The position numbers and the translations under genes were made by a program. A DNA stretch of 38,670 nucleotides from Gammaproteobacteria bacterium (lineage in GTDB: Bacteria > Pseudomonadota > Gammaproteobacteria > Pseudomonadales > Pseudohongiellaceae), in contig PBTW01000072.1 of assembly GCA_002729315.1 (NCBI GenBank), positions 1-38,670 of the forward strand, given 5' to 3'. This document shows positions 24,908 through 34,147 of this stretch, piece by piece. Every line of letters begins with the position of its first letter. Position 1 is the first letter of the stretch. The notes under the pieces were generated by a model that was not told where the DNA came from, ran no database searches, and saw only the letters and a list, made by a program, of their open reading frames with translations.

Positions 24908-24943
24908 GTCAATCAGACTGGTTACGGAGAAAGAGATAAGCTT

Positions 24944-25543
24944 ATGGGAGTATTTGGAAGTTCAGCCGCCCTGTTGTTGAATGCAATCGGTGGCATCTAT
25001 CTGCTGGCAGTATTGCTCAGATTTCTGTTGCAGATAGTCCGCGCGGATTTTTATAACCCAGTCTCTCAAGCTGTGGTCAGGCTCACTGACCCAATGGTGA
25101 GAATCTTTCGAAGCTTTATACCCGGATACCGTGGCATCGATTTCAGCAGTCTTATTCTTGCTGTCGTGCTAGAAGCGGTCACAATATGTGTAATGATTTT
25201 GCTGTACGGGGGCAGTATTCCATCTTTGGGCTTTATCATCACCTGGGCAGTGGTGGGGATTACCTACTTTATCGTTAACATCTATTACTACGCGATAATA
25301 GGATCAATCATCATGTCATTCGTCATGATGTTTTCCGGAAACATGAACCCGCACCCAATACTACAGCTGATCTGGCAACTAACGGAGCCTGTCATGGGGC
25401 CCATAAGAAGGGTGATCCCTCCCATGGGCGGCCTGGATTTCTCTCCGATCTTTATCTTTATTGTTATCGGCCTCATACAGAATTTACTCTCACAGACTTT
25501 TGGAATCAGTGAACAGATTGCTGCTGTCGTCATTGGCATATAA
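24944..25543 (+). CDS. yggT: YggT family membrane protein
   Basis: A 199-residue inner-membrane protein made of two similar YGGT units, each a pair of hydrophobic helices around a conserved loop: NPVSQAVVRLTDPMVRIFRSFIP in the first half and NPHPILQLIWQLTEPVMGPIRRVIPPMGGLDFSPIFIFIVI in the second. Four to five TM helices are predicted by eye. The family is encoded beside yggS and proC in many bacteria; E. coli YggT has been linked to osmotic-shock tolerance and plant/cyanobacterial relatives to thylakoid and division-plane organisation, but the activity is undefined. A plausible GGAG-type ribosome binding site lies before the ATG. Confidence 0.95.
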   Translation: MGVFGSSAALLLNAIGGIYLLAVLLRFLLQIVRADFYNPVSQAVVRLTDPMVRIFRSFIPGYRGIDFSSLILAVVLEAVTICVMILLYGGSIPSLGFIITWAVVGITYFIVNIYYYAIIGSIIMSFVMMFSGNMNPHPILQLIWQLTEPVMGPIRRVIPPMGGLDFSPIFIFIVIGLIQNLLSQTFGISEQIAAVVIGI

Positions 25544-25600
25544 ACCAGTTGGTCCGACGAACGACCGCCTCGATTACTTCTCCCGCAGTGAATCTTGATC

Positions 25601-26800
25601 ATGCCTGAAGAACGCAAAACAGACTCAGTCGGACTCGTATCCTCAAAATGCATCCATTTTGACGAGGCCCTAAACCTGCGGAGCGGAAAGACACTCTCTG
25701 GGTTCGACTTGATGATTGAAACCTATGGCAAGCTCAATCAGGACAGAACTAACGCGATCCTTATCTGCCATGCGCTGAGTGGCGATCATCATGCAGCCGG
25801 TTTCCATAGCGAGAGCGATACCAAGCCGGGATGGTGGGATCATTGTATCGGTCCGGGCAAGGCCATCGATACGAATCTTTTTTTTGTCGTCGCACTTAAT
25901 AATCTCGGCGGATGCGCCGGGAGCAGCGGGCCAACGTCCCTGAACCCGGAAACTGGAAAGATCTATGGGCCAGACTTTCCTGTCGTCACTGTTCGGGACT
26001 GGGTGAAGAGTCAGGTCATGCTGTCTGATCACCTCGGCATTGAGCAATGGGCTGCAGTGGTTGGTGGCAGTCTGGGAGGCATGCAGGTCTTGCGTTGGGC
26101 TATCAGTTTTCCTGAGAGGTTGCGCCATGCCGTCTGTATTGCGGCAGCACCGAAACTGTCGGCCCAAAACATTGCCTTCAACGAAGTGGCCAGGCACTCG
26201 ATTATTAATGACCCCAATTTCTGCAATGGGCACTACCTTGAAGCGAACACCTATCCGAAGTTGGGGCTGATGCTGGCCCGAATGGTAGGCCACATAACCT
26301 ACCTCTCTGACTCTGCAATGCGAGAAAAATTCGGACGTGCTGACACCAACCTTGAATCGAGCACCTCGAACTTTGGCCGCGACATGCGCAGTGGCAAGCT
26401 GAGCTTTGGATTTAATGTGGACTTTCAGGTAGAAAGTTATCTGCATTATCAGGGGGAAAGATTTTCCGAGAATTTTGACGCCAATACCTATCTACTGATG
26501 ACGAAGGCGCTCGACTATTTTGACCCGTCAGTAGATTTCGATGGGAACTTCAGCGCAGCCCTTAAACAAGCAAACTGCAAGTTTCTGGTCATCTCCTTCA
26601 GCACAGACTGGCGTTTTCCACCGGAGCGCTCGCGAGAGATCGTTACCGATCTGCTTAAAGCAGGCAAGGAAGTAAGCTATCTAGAAGTCGAGGCTGATCA
26701 GGGCCATGACGCATTTCTCCTGCCAATACCCAGATACGTCAACGCACTCAAGGCCTACCTGAAGCGCGCACACACGGAGATTGTCGAGCATGCGACCTGA
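25601..26800 (+). CDS. metX: Homoserine O-acyltransferase MetX
   Basis: An alpha/beta-hydrolase enzyme that activates homoserine for methionine synthesis. The 399-residue product (ATG at 25601; a TTG two codons upstream is possible) shows the triad Ser157 (GGSLGGMQ), Asp336 (STDWRFP) and His369 (QGHDAF), with [12 protein letters not shown] (57-68) and [12 protein letters not shown] (101-111) lining the active site. MetX enzymes may use acetyl-CoA or succinyl-CoA; in Pseudomonas-type bacteria with metW alongside, succinyl-CoA use has been reported. Which applies here cannot be settled by eye. Its last 11 bases overlap the metW start, so the two are translationally coupled. Confidence 0.95.
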   Translation: MPEERKTDSVGLVSSKCIHFDEALNLRSGKTLSGFDLMIETYGKLNQDRTNAILICHALSGDHHAAGFHSESDTKPGWWDHCIGPGKAIDTNLFFVVALNNLGGCAGSSGPTSLNPETGKIYGPDFPVVTVRDWVKSQVMLSDHLGIEQWAAVVGGSLGGMQVLRWAISFPERLRHAVCIAAAPKLSAQNIAFNEVARHSIINDPNFCNGHYLEANTYPKLGLMLARMVGHITYLSDSAMREKFGRADTNLESSTSNFGRDMRSGKLSFGFNVDFQVESYLHYQGERFSENFDANTYLLMTKALDYFDPSVDFDGNFSAALKQANCKFLVISFSTDWRFPPERSREIVTDLLKAGKEVSYLEVEADQGHDAFLLPIPRYVNALKAYLKRAHTEIVEHAT

Positions 26801-27383
26801 CCTCGAAATTATTCAGCGATGGATTGAACCGGGTAGTCGAGTGCTGGACCTCGGTTGCGGTGACGGTAGCCTGCTCACCTATCTGAACGCCGCCAAGAAA
26901 GTCTCCTCAATAGGCCTGGAAATTGACGCCGACAATATCGAACAGTGTATTGCCGGCGGTGTTAACGTCATCGAACAGAACATGGATGAAGGCCTGAGCA
27001 ATTTTCAGTCAAACAGCTTTGACACTGTGCTCCTCACCCAAACACTGCAGGCGCTGAGTAAGCCTCACGATCTGTTAGATGAAATGCTTCGGGTTGGCCA
27101 GTACGGGATAGTCACCTTTCCCAATTTTGGCAATTGGAAGAGCCGACTTGATCTGGCGCTCAAGGGCCGGATGCCGGTCAGCAAATTCATACCGCATCAG
27201 TGGTATGAGACACCAAATATTCACTTTTGCACGGTAAAGGACTTCGACGCCCTGTGCCACGAAAGTCAGATTAAAATACTCACAAGAACCGTGGTGGACT
27301 CCAGACATCAAGGTAGTTGGGCCATGAAGGCTTGGCCCAACTTTCTGGGCGAAATTGCCATCTATCACATCACCAGGAAGTAG
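26790..27383 (+). CDS. metW: MetW, methyltransferase-like methionine synthesis protein
   Basis: A 197-residue protein with a class-I SAM-binding fold: [12 protein letters not shown] (residues 18-29) is motif I, and [28 protein letters not shown] covers motif II and the following turn. The conserved MetW blocks [38 protein letters not shown] and [19 protein letters not shown] are intact. Mutants in Pseudomonas implicate metW with metX in the homoserine acylation step, although no methyltransferase reaction is established. I chose the ATG at 26790 rather than a TTG three codons earlier. It overlaps metX by 11 bases and ends 4 bases before the rdgB ATG. Confidence 0.95.
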   Translation: MRPDLEIIQRWIEPGSRVLDLGCGDGSLLTYLNAAKKVSSIGLEIDADNIEQCIAGGVNVIEQNMDEGLSNFQSNSFDTVLLTQTLQALSKPHDLLDEMLRVGQYGIVTFPNFGNWKSRLDLALKGRMPVSKFIPHQWYETPNIHFCTVKDFDALCHESQIKILTRTVVDSRHQGSWAMKAWPNFLGEIAIYHITRK

Positions 27384-27387
27384 ACCC

Positions 27388-27996
27388 ATGGTAGCCGACC
27401 GCGTCGTTCTGGCCAGCAGTAACAGAGGCAAGCTCAGAGAGTTAGAAAAGATACTGCAACAGGTAAACGTTAAATTGCTGCAGCAGTCCGAATTCGGCAT
27501 AACCGATGCAAAGGAGACCGGCTTAAGCTTTGTCGAAAATGCAATTATTAAGGCAAGGCATGCTTGCGAGATGACCGGGCTTCCCAGTATTGCTGACGAC
27601 TCGGGGATTGAGGTAGACGCGCTAAACGGTGATCCTGGGATCTACTCTGCCAGGTATTCCGGAATCGCCGGCGATGGGGCTGATGACGCAAACAATACAA
27701 AACTTCTAGAAGCCCTTGAGTATGTTACTGAAGCGAAACGCACCGCAAGATTTCAATGTATCATTGTCTATTTGCGACATGCGACTGATCCTGTGCCGCT
27801 GATCTGCCAGGGTACGTGGGAGGGCCGTATTTTGACCAAAGCTTGTGGCAGTAATGGCTTTGGCTATGATTCGCTTTTTTACGTGCCAAGCCATCAGTGC
27901 GCCTCTGCCGAACTTCCGGGAGAGATAAAAAACGCCATCAGTCACCGTGGCCAAGCGCTGCAGAAATTACTGAAATGCTGGAACAGCGGCCCTTAA
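27388..27996 (+). CDS. rdgB: Non-canonical purine NTP pyrophosphatase (RdgB/HAM1)
   Basis: Hydrolyses ITP, dITP and XTP to the monophosphates, keeping deaminated purines out of nucleic acid. The 202-residue product from the ATG at 27388 begins VADRVVLASSNRGKLRELEKIL, containing the SN-x-GK-x-E phosphate-binding motif; ADDSGIEVDALNGDPGIYSARYSG is the active-site block and GSNGFGYDSLFYVP the base-recognition loop. AGGAAG lies 7 bases upstream, deciding the start against a longer open frame into metW. It overlaps the hemW start by 22 bases. The metW-rdgB-hemW order is conserved in Pseudomonas relatives. Confidence 0.97.
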   Translation: MVADRVVLASSNRGKLRELEKILQQVNVKLLQQSEFGITDAKETGLSFVENAIIKARHACEMTGLPSIADDSGIEVDALNGDPGIYSARYSGIAGDGADDANNTKLLEALEYVTEAKRTARFQCIIVYLRHATDPVPLICQGTWEGRILTKACGSNGFGYDSLFYVPSHQCASAELPGEIKNAISHRGQALQKLLKCWNSGP

Positions 27997-29129
27997 GCCT
28001 TTACATCCATATACCCTGGTGTCTCCGCAAGTGTCCCTACTGTGACTTTAACTCACACGCTGTCACTTCAAAATTACCAGAGAAGGAATACGTCTCTGCT
28101 CTGTGTCAGGACTTAGAAACCGACGTAGGTTTACTCGAGCTGTCTGACTTCAGCGGATTTCATTCTGTTTTTATTGGTGGAGGCACACCCAGTCTGTTCA
28201 GCGCGAGTGCATTTGAACAGTTGCTGAATTACATTCGGGAGAAAGTCGGTATCGAGCGCGGGGCGGAGATCACTCTAGAGGTTAATCCGGGCACAGCCGA
28301 AGCTGAGAAGTTTCTTGGCTACAGGATGGCAGGAATCAATCGCCTCTCCTTTGGTGTTCAGAGTTTTCACGCGGATTATCTGGCCACGCTTGGCAGAGTC
28401 CACTCCGGACGAGAAGCCGAAAAAGCTATTGAACTCTGTCTTGCCGCGGGCTTCGATAACTTTAATCTAGATCTTATGCATGGTCTGCCGGGCCAATCAA
28501 TTGACGACGTGTTAAAAGATCTCAAAAAAGCTCTGAGCCTCAGACCCACTCATCTGAGTTGGTATCAACTCACCATAGAGCCGAACACTGAGTTCTATGC
28601 CCGGCCGCCGCCCTTGCCGGAAGACGATCTCGTTATAGAGATGCAGGATTCAGGGATAGAGCTCATCACTGAAGCTGGCTTCCAGCGCTATGAGGTTTCA
28701 GCCTATAGTAAGCTAGGATACCAGTCACAGCACAATCTCAACTATTGGTTGTTTGGCGACTATCTGGGGATAGGAGCAGGCGCTCATGGCAAGATCAGCG
28801 ATCCGGGTGCTGGTCTCATCAAACGGACTCGAAAAAAAAGACAACCCGAACATTATCTCGCTAGTGGGTTATCGCGACTCGCGGAAGTTAACGTTGTCCC
28901 GCCAGAAGATAGAACGATTGAATTTTTGCTAAACAGTCTACGGCTAGTGGAGGGGTTTTGCATCGACGAATATGAAGCCAGAACCGGGCTTGGTTTCAGC
29001 CACATAGCAAAGCAGGTAGAATCTTTGTGCGACCGAGGCTTACTCACAAAAAAAGAAGACATAGTGCGGGCAACAGCTCGGGGGTTCAGCGTGTTGAACA
29101 GCCTGATTTCAGAATTTATTGAGCAGTGA
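27975..29129 (+). CDS. hemW: Radical SAM protein HemW (haem chaperone)
   Basis: A 384-residue radical-SAM protein related to HemN. The 4Fe-4S motif is CLRKCPYC with Cys16, Cys20 and Cys23, after LYIHIPWC; GGGTPSLFS and EVNPGT are further SAM and cluster contacts. It lacks the long HemN N-terminal extension, and with this length it is HemW, shown in E. coli and Lactococcus to bind haem and pass it to membrane enzymes, rather than coproporphyrinogen dehydrogenase. The C-terminal HemW-type domain (about 300-380) is present. The ATG at 27975 lies inside rdgB, 22 bases before its stop. It follows rdgB as in many gammaproteobacteria. Confidence 0.95.
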   Translation: MLEQRPLSLYIHIPWCLRKCPYCDFNSHAVTSKLPEKEYVSALCQDLETDVGLLELSDFSGFHSVFIGGGTPSLFSASAFEQLLNYIREKVGIERGAEITLEVNPGTAEAEKFLGYRMAGINRLSFGVQSFHADYLATLGRVHSGREAEKAIELCLAAGFDNFNLDLMHGLPGQSIDDVLKDLKKALSLRPTHLSWYQLTIEPNTEFYARPPPLPEDDLVIEMQDSGIELITEAGFQRYEVSAYSKLGYQSQHNLNYWLFGDYLGIGAGAHGKISDPGAGLIKRTRKKRQPEHYLASGLSRLAEVNVVPPEDRTIEFLLNSLRLVEGFCIDEYEARTGLGFSHIAKQVESLCDRGLLTKKEDIVRATARGFSVLNSLISEFIEQ

Positions 29130-29196
29130 GTTGCCACTGACTTAGTTTGCGGCAAAGACGATCGTGGTTTAGGCATGTTATTTCGGGTGACCAGAG

Positions 29197-29550
29197 ATGA
29201 AAGAGCTTTACCAAAGGAGTTGTGAACCCTGTCGGCTAGGTACTCCGGTAGTTACTCCGGAAGAGGCCAGTTCTTTGTCTCTGGGCGTGCCCGCGTGGAA
29301 ACGGGTGTTCCACGATGGCGTTGAAAAGCTCGTCAGGGAGTTTCACTTTATCGAGTTCAGCGACGCATTCAGCTTTACCTATAAAATTGCCAGTTTGGCG
29401 GAGCGCGAGGACCATCACCCCACCATCAAGACCGAATGGGGAAAAGTCACCGTTTATTGGTGGACCCATCAGATAAACGGTTTGCACGTCAACGACTTTA
29501 TTATGGCAGCAAAAACCGATCTTATAGCCAAGCTGTCTGCAACAGTCTGA
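29197..29550 (+). CDS. phhB: Pterin-4a-carbinolamine dehydratase
   Basis: A 117-residue protein of the PCD/DCoH family, which dehydrates 4a-hydroxytetrahydrobiopterin formed by phenylalanine hydroxylase and so regenerates the pterin cofactor. The catalytic block EREDHHPTIKTEWGKVTVYWWTHQINGLHVND contains the conserved His-His pair and the following His of WTH; the N-terminus has the usual CEPCRLGTPVVTPEEA with a Cys-x-x-Cys. No phenylalanine hydroxylase gene is in the window, so the physiological partner may lie elsewhere; family members also occur without phhA, where the role is unclear. It is followed after 118 bases by the damaged argA. Confidence 0.95.
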   Translation: MKELYQRSCEPCRLGTPVVTPEEASSLSLGVPAWKRVFHDGVEKLVREFHFIEFSDAFSFTYKIASLAEREDHHPTIKTEWGKVTVYWWTHQINGLHVNDFIMAAKTDLIAKLSATV

Positions 29551-29668
29551 ATTAAGGATCCCCATACACCATGATCAACGGCGCAACCCAACTGCTCAAA
29601 CGGTTTGATGAGATGGGCGGCCTTCTTCAAAAGATTATCTTTAAATACTGCGCCGTAGGATAAACCGC

Positions 29669-30989
29669 AGGACTGACGAAGAAGCACTTATAGCCTGGTT
29701 TCGCGCCTCTACTTCATACATTAACGCTCATCGCGGCAAAACCTTCGTTATACATCTCGGCGGCGACGCCCTCGCTCATCAGAATTTGAGCGGAATCATC
29801 CATGACCTGACTTTGTTGCACAGCCTTGGCGTGAAATTGGTTCTCGTTCATGGGGCGCGGCCTCATATTTCCGCGGCGCTCGCGGAAAACGATCAGACAT
29901 CAGTCTACGCGAATGGCCTGAGAATCACGGAGGCAGGCCAAATGGATACTATCAAGAGTACGGTTGGAAGACTCTATATCGATCTGCAAGCCAGTTTTTC
30001 CATGGGTCTCAGCAACTCACCGATGTATTGCGCAAATATCAGCGTGTGTCATGGAAACTATGTGACAGCAAAGCCCTATGGGGTCGTCAACGGTATCGAT
30101 TATCGTCTTACCGGCAAAGTGAGGAGGATTCAGACTGAAAACATTGAGCATCAGCTCAATAGCGGACAAATTGTCCTGTTGTCTAATCTTGGCCATTCTA
30201 TCACCGGTGAGGTATATGATCTGTCTGCAGAAGAGGTTGCCACGGAAGTTGCTGTCGCCTTGGATGCGGATAAACTCATTGTGTTCACGCCGCGGCATAC
30301 TCGATGAAAAACAGCAGCTGATACCCACTCTCAATGCCGAAGAGGCTGAGCGACTTATAAAAGATTACTCAGATGGAGATGAGAGAAATGATTCACTGGT
30401 TCTCGAACTTTCGGCCGCACTTCGCGCCTTTCGAAAGGGAGTGAGGCGCTGCCACCTTATCAGCTATGAAGAAGATGGGGCATTGCTGTTTGAACTGTTT
30501 ACTAAAGAAGGTCGCGGGACTTTGCTCAGTCAGTATACGCCTGAAGAGTTGCGGACGGCCGGTATCAACGATATCGGTGGAATATTGAACCTGATCAGAC
30601 CGCTGGAAGAAGCCGGAGTTCTGGTGGAGCGTTCTCGCGATTTACTGGAGACGGAAATCTCTAATTTTCTGGTAATCGAACTGGAAGGCACCGTTATCGG
30701 TTGCGCGGCGCTGTATCCGGTGTGTGAGGAGTCCGGCGAGATCGCCTGTATTGCCATCCACCCCAACCACCAGAGAGCAAAGCTCGGCGGCCGTCTCCTA
30801 TGCGAATTGGAAAAGAAAGCGCGACAGCAGAACCACGCCCACGTGTATGCGCTGACGACGGTCGCCTCACACTTCTTTCTTGAATATGGCTTTGTCGAGC
30901 TTGGCGTAGGGGCGCTGCCCAATTGCAGAAAGACCCTATACAACTACCGGCGCAATTCAAAAATCCTCAAAAAGCAGCTGAAAGGCTAA
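29669..30989 (+). pseudogene. argA: Broken argA (N-acetylglutamate synthase)
   Basis: N-acetylglutamate synthase would start arginine synthesis. Two lesions interrupt this copy. First, the 5' frame (from 29645, after a TAA) has no ATG, GTG or TTG before residue 40; at the expected start position stands AGG (29669-29671) followed by TDEEALIAWF, with AGGA 8 bases upstream, so an original ATG probably became AGG. Second, the amino-acid-kinase half (HRGKTFVIHLGGDAL to ALDADKLIVFT) stops at TGA 30305-30307, while the rest (RGILDEKQQLIPTL onward) is in the next frame; the shift lies about 30280-30295. The GNAT half is intact: RRCHLISYEEDGALL, NDIGGILNLIRPLEE, CIAIHPNHQRAKLGGRLL, ending YNYRRNSKILKKQLKG. 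A bifunctional ArgJ elsewhere could make it dispensable; assembly errors are the alternative. Confidence 0.85.
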
Positions 30990-30996
30990 AGAGCGC

Positions 30997-31497
30997 CTAC
31001 TTATCGAGTATGCAAATGCTGTAGTCGTATGGGTTAGCTTCATTGCGCGAAAAATCCTGGCGATTTATTTCGTGCCACTCTTCCTCGTTAAAGCCGGTCA
31101 GCACCGTATCACCCTCGACTACCGCGTGAACTCGTGTCAGATAGAATCTTGCAGCAACTGGCATAGCGGCCGCGTACATAGCCGCTCCGCCAATCACGAA
31201 GGCCTCCGATACTGCATCAACCTCGGACAGCGCTTGCGCCACACGAACCGCCTGGTTGACGGAGTGGACTACCTTTGCGCCGTCCGCCTTATAAGAAGAA
31301 TTACCTGTCACCACAATGCTGATGCGCCCCGGCAGCGGCCGGCCGATTGATTCCCAGGTCTTTCTCCCCATGATGATGGCGTGACCCATCGTGGTTTCTT
31401 TGAAATACCGCAGATCTTCGGGCAGATGCCAAGGCAGGCCATTGTTTCTGCCTATCACGCCGTTTTTTGCCATCGCGCAAATTAGTGAGATCTTCAT
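30997..31497 (-). CDS. folA: Dihydrofolate reductase
   Basis: Reduces dihydrofolate to tetrahydrofolate with NADPH. The 166-residue chromosomal-type enzyme starts ISLICAMAKNGVIGRNNGLPWHLPEDLRYFK, with the substrate-binding acidic residue in the PED turn (Glu27-Asp28); GRKTWESIGRPLPGR and FVIGGAAMYAAAMP are the NADPH sites. It is the last gene of lgt-thyA-folA, 33 bases after thyA; pairing it with thyA is functional, because thymidylate synthase produces the dihydrofolate it recycles. No sign of a mobile, trimethoprim-resistance type enzyme. Confidence 0.97.
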   Translation of the reverse strand: MKISLICAMAKNGVIGRNNGLPWHLPEDLRYFKETTMGHAIIMGRKTWESIGRPLPGRISIVVTGNSSYKADGAKVVHSVNQAVRVAQALSEVDAVSEAFVIGGAAMYAAAMPVAARFYLTRVHAVVEGDTVLTGFNEEEWHEINRQDFSRNEANPYDYSICILDK

Positions 31498-31530
31498 GTC
31501 ATGCTTCCACGGCTCAGATAGCCAACGGGT

Positions 31531-32382
31531 TTACACTGAAAACGGATAAGCAATAGGGTCATGGTACTGATATCCTACCACTTCAAAGTCATCCAGAGTC
31601 ACCCAGGTTTCTACATCTTCAAGCGACTTAATGCTCGGATTGATCTTTAGTTCCGGCGGGTCAAATGGCTCACGCTTAAGCTGCACCGACTTCATAAGAT
31701 CAAGCTGATCTTCGTAAATATGAGCATTCACAATCTTGTGGTATGCCTGACCTGCAGTCTTACCTGTAATTTGCGCGATCAGCGCCAACAGAGTAAAAAC
31801 CTGAATCTGGTTAAAATTGAGGCCCAGGGGAACGTCACAGGAGCGTTGATAACTTGTCAAATACATAGTCTCACCTATCAAAGAGAAATTATGTGTGTGC
31901 ATGCAGGGTCGCAGGCAGCCCAAATCGAATTCACCCGGATTGTAGAAGGTCATAATTTCACCACGATCATCAAGACCCTTTGCGAGGTTGCTCACAATTT
32001 TCCTAAGCTGATCCACAGACTTGCCATCAGGTTTCAACCAGCGTCGGCCCTGAACACCATAGACTCGACCCATATCATCTTCGCCTTTGCGTGCCGGATT
32101 GCTCAACCAGGACGTATTCAGATTGGCATTGGCATCCCACGATTTCGTGCCCAGCTTGCGGAATTCTGCGGCGCTGCCGTAACCGCGCAAGTACCCAAGC
32201 AGTTCAGCAATAGCCGCTTTCCAGTAGCTTTTACGGGTCGTAATGATCGGAAACTTGTTGCCGCCCACATCATAAGACAGGTCCGCATTGATGACGGTTA
32301 GGCATCGCTTCCCAGTGCGTTCATTTTCTATCCAGACACCTTCGTCTACGATCCTCCTGCAAAGCTCGAGATACTGATGCAT
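31531..32382 (-). CDS. thyA: Thymidylate synthase
   Basis: Makes dTMP from dUMP with methylenetetrahydrofolate. The true start is the ATG at 32382 ([15 protein letters not shown]), 5 bases after a perfect AGGAGG; the longer open frame would run into lgt. The 283-residue product carries the catalytic Cys160 in [10 protein letters not shown] (the Pseudomonas-like Cys-Met-His form rather than the E. coli Cys-His), [16 protein letters not shown] with the phosphate-binding Arg, and the C-terminal [10 protein letters not shown]. It starts 17 bases after the lgt stop and precedes folA, the same lgt-thyA-folA order as in Pseudomonas. An intact ThyA means no need for flavin-dependent ThyX. Confidence 0.97.
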   Translation of the reverse strand: MHQYLELCRRIVDEGVWIENERTGKRCLTVINADLSYDVGGNKFPIITTRKSYWKAAIAELLGYLRGYGSAAEFRKLGTKSWDANANLNTSWLSNPARKGEDDMGRVYGVQGRRWLKPDGKSVDQLRKIVSNLAKGLDDRGEIMTFYNPGEFDLGCLRPCMHTHNFSLIGETMYLTSYQRSCDVPLGLNFNQIQVFTLLALIAQITGKTAGQAYHKIVNAHIYEDQLDLMKSVQLKREPFDPPELKINPSIKSLEDVETWVTLDDFEVVGYQYHDPIAYPFSV

Positions 32383-32399
32383 GTCGACCTCCTGGCAGT

Positions 32400-33188
32400 C
32401 TAGTGGATAGCTGGCCTGAGATATGCCAAATACAGAAACCAGAGCCCCACAAAGATCAAGGGTGTAGACAGCAACTGACCCATCGTGAACCATTCAAAAG
32501 CGAGATAACCCAGATGAGAATCCGGCTCACGAAAGAATTCGATGAAAAATCGAAAACTGCCGTAACCGAGGGCAAACAATCCCGAGACAGCAAAACGCGG
32601 GCGTTTCCTCGAGGAGAAGATCCAAACGAGAACAAACAGAGCAACGCCTTCTAGGGCAGCCTCGTACAGTTGCGATGGGTGTCGGGGCAATTCATCGACA
32701 TGGGGAAACACCATGCCCCAGGCAACGTCCGTTGGCCTACCCCACAATTCACCACCGATGAAATTTCCAATCCGGCCCGCACCCAGTCCAAATGGCACCA
32801 GCGGTGCAATGAAATCGATGGTGCTCCAATAGTCTTTATTGATATGGCGGGTATAGAGGAAAAGTGCGAGCAGCACACCTAGAAACCCACCGTGGAAGGA
32901 CATGCCTCCCTCCCATACTCTGAATAACCAGAGCGGGTCTTCGATAAATCGAGCGAAGTTGTAAAAGAATACAGACCCCATCCGGCCGCCAATGACCGCG
33001 CCCAATGCGCCATAGAAGATTAAGTCGGAAATCTGCTCAGCAGTCCATGGGTCAGCGACTCTGGCTGCCCGATAAGTCGCAAGCACCCAGGCGCCACCAA
33101 ACGCGACGATATACATAATACCGTACCAATGGACACTAATTGGCCCAAGACTTATCGCGACAGGATCAATCTGAGGGTAGGTCAGCAT
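32400..33188 (-). CDS. lgt: Prolipoprotein diacylglyceryl transferase
   Basis: Transfers diacylglycerol from phosphatidylglycerol to the lipobox cysteine of prolipoproteins at the outer face of the inner membrane. The 262-residue product (ATG at 33188; a TTG four codons upstream is possible) has about seven TM helices, [11 protein letters not shown] near the N-terminus, [11 protein letters not shown] with the conserved His, and the signature [17 protein letters not shown] containing the essential Arg and Asn. It heads lgt-thyA-folA. Likely clients in this window are LptM (10965) and the imelysin-like protein (37878). A -10 element with extended TG lies 36 bases upstream. Confidence 0.97.
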   Translation of the reverse strand: MLTYPQIDPVAISLGPISVHWYGIMYIVAFGGAWVLATYRAARVADPWTAEQISDLIFYGALGAVIGGRMGSVFFYNFARFIEDPLWLFRVWEGGMSFHGGFLGVLLALFLYTRHINKDYWSTIDFIAPLVPFGLGAGRIGNFIGGELWGRPTDVAWGMVFPHVDELPRHPSQLYEAALEGVALFVLVWIFSSRKRPRFAVSGLFALGYGSFRFFIEFFREPDSHLGYLAFEWFTMGQLLSTPLIFVGLWFLYLAYLRPAIH

Positions 33189-33223
33189 AAGAAGTGGCAA
33201 TATACTTCATGGATAGGGGTTAG

Positions 33224-33232
33224 AGTATAGCA
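33224..33232 (-). promoter_or_regulatory. Extended -10 promoter for lgt-thyA-folA
   Basis: TGC immediately followed by TATACT on the minus strand, in the 107-base divergent gap with the NRDE gene. No convincing -35 is seen, as is common for extended -10 promoters. Confidence 0.45.
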
Positions 33233-33295
33233 AGATTGTGGCAGTGAACGTCCCCCGAGATTCAGAATTCATCCAAGCAGAGGAAATACTTCGTT

Positions 33296-34123
33296 ATGTG
33301 TCTTATTCTATTTGCCCACAGAATAGATCCCGACTTCCCGCTAGTAGTAACAGCTAATAGAGATGAGTTCTTCGACCGGCCCAGTGCAGCGGCCAATTTT
33401 TGGACAGAACCAGAGTCTTGCACGCTCGCCGGCAGGGATCTGCAGGCAGGAGGTTCCTGGATTGGTGTCACCCGGCAGGGTCGATTCGCAGGAGTTACCA
33501 ATATCCGCAGCGCGAAGCAGGAAAAACGGCACTTTAGGTCTCGAGGGGAACTGGTCAGAAATTTTCTTAACGGAAACAGCACGCCTATAAAGTACTGCGA
33601 GTCCATTCAGCCAGACTTTCCAAATTTTGCCGGTTTCAACCTGCTTGTCGGGGACAATGACTCCCTCTGCTATGCCAATAATTCTCAGGACATCGTCAGA
33701 GTCTTGGAGCCGGGCATATTTGGCCTGTCCAATGATTTACTAGATCGCGATTGGCCAAAAGTGAACCTGGGCAAGAAGCGCCTAGGGGATTTGATCAGTC
33801 AGGAAAATTCAATATCGACCGACGCCTTAATCGACCTGATGTCCGACTGCGAAAGAGCAGCTGATGATGTGTTGCCGGACACAGGTCTCCCAATTGAGTT
33901 GGAGCGGATCCTATCTGCCACATTTATTAAACACCAGCAATGGAATTACGGGACGCGCTGCTCAACCGCCCTGGTCCTGACGCGCCCCGGCGGCACGGTG
34001 CGATTTTGCGAGCAATCATACAATGAGCTCGGACAAGCCGCTGATGCGCGGTATTTTGAATTCCGTTCTGAATCGGGCTCAAAAGTCGTGAAGCAAAGCG
34101 ACCCCTTGTGCGGAGTTGACTGA
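33296..34123 (+). CDS. NRDE (TANGO2-like) family protein
   Basis: A 275-residue protein of the NRDE/TANGO2 family. The start is diagnostic: MCLILFAHRIDPDFPLVVTANRDEFFDRP, with Cys2 just after the initiator (a possible N-terminal nucleophile, as in Ntn hydrolases) and the eponymous Asn-Arg-Asp-Glu. GGSWIGVTRQGRFAGVTNIR and the C-terminal GTRCSTALVL match the family. Human TANGO2 deficiency causes metabolic crises and related proteins have been linked to haem trafficking, but the bacterial role is unknown. It is a single gene, divergent from lgt and convergent with ptsP (24 bases apart). Start codon is unambiguous because of the conserved MC. Confidence 0.92.
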   Translation: MCLILFAHRIDPDFPLVVTANRDEFFDRPSAAANFWTEPESCTLAGRDLQAGGSWIGVTRQGRFAGVTNIRSAKQEKRHFRSRGELVRNFLNGNSTPIKYCESIQPDFPNFAGFNLLVGDNDSLCYANNSQDIVRVLEPGIFGLSNDLLDRDWPKVNLGKKRLGDLISQENSISTDALIDLMSDCERAADDVLPDTGLPIELERILSATFIKHQQWNYGTRCSTALVLTRPGGTVRFCEQSYNELGQAADARYFEFRSESGSKVVKQSDPLCGVD

Positions 34124-34147
34124 TTTAGCCACAGAAAACGTGACCTA

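Noticed and set aside
25670-26446. 258-codon open frame antisense to metX
   Set aside because: It lies wholly inside a gene with an intact catalytic triad, has no ribosome binding site I could see, and its translation has no recognisable family pattern. Other long antisense frames (3859-4428 against the protease, 31720-32301 against thyA, 6019-6444 against the kinase) were dismissed for the same reason.
29571-29663. Short frame MINGATQLLKRF between phhB and argA
   Set aside because: Thirty codons in a different frame from argA, with a poorly spaced ribosome binding site and no resemblance to an ArgA N-terminus; treated as chance.
30270-30310. Programmed frameshift in argA
   Set aside because: The break region has no slippery heptamer or clear downstream pseudoknot, the residues around the junction appear shortened, and the start codon is also lost; decay or sequence error is simpler.
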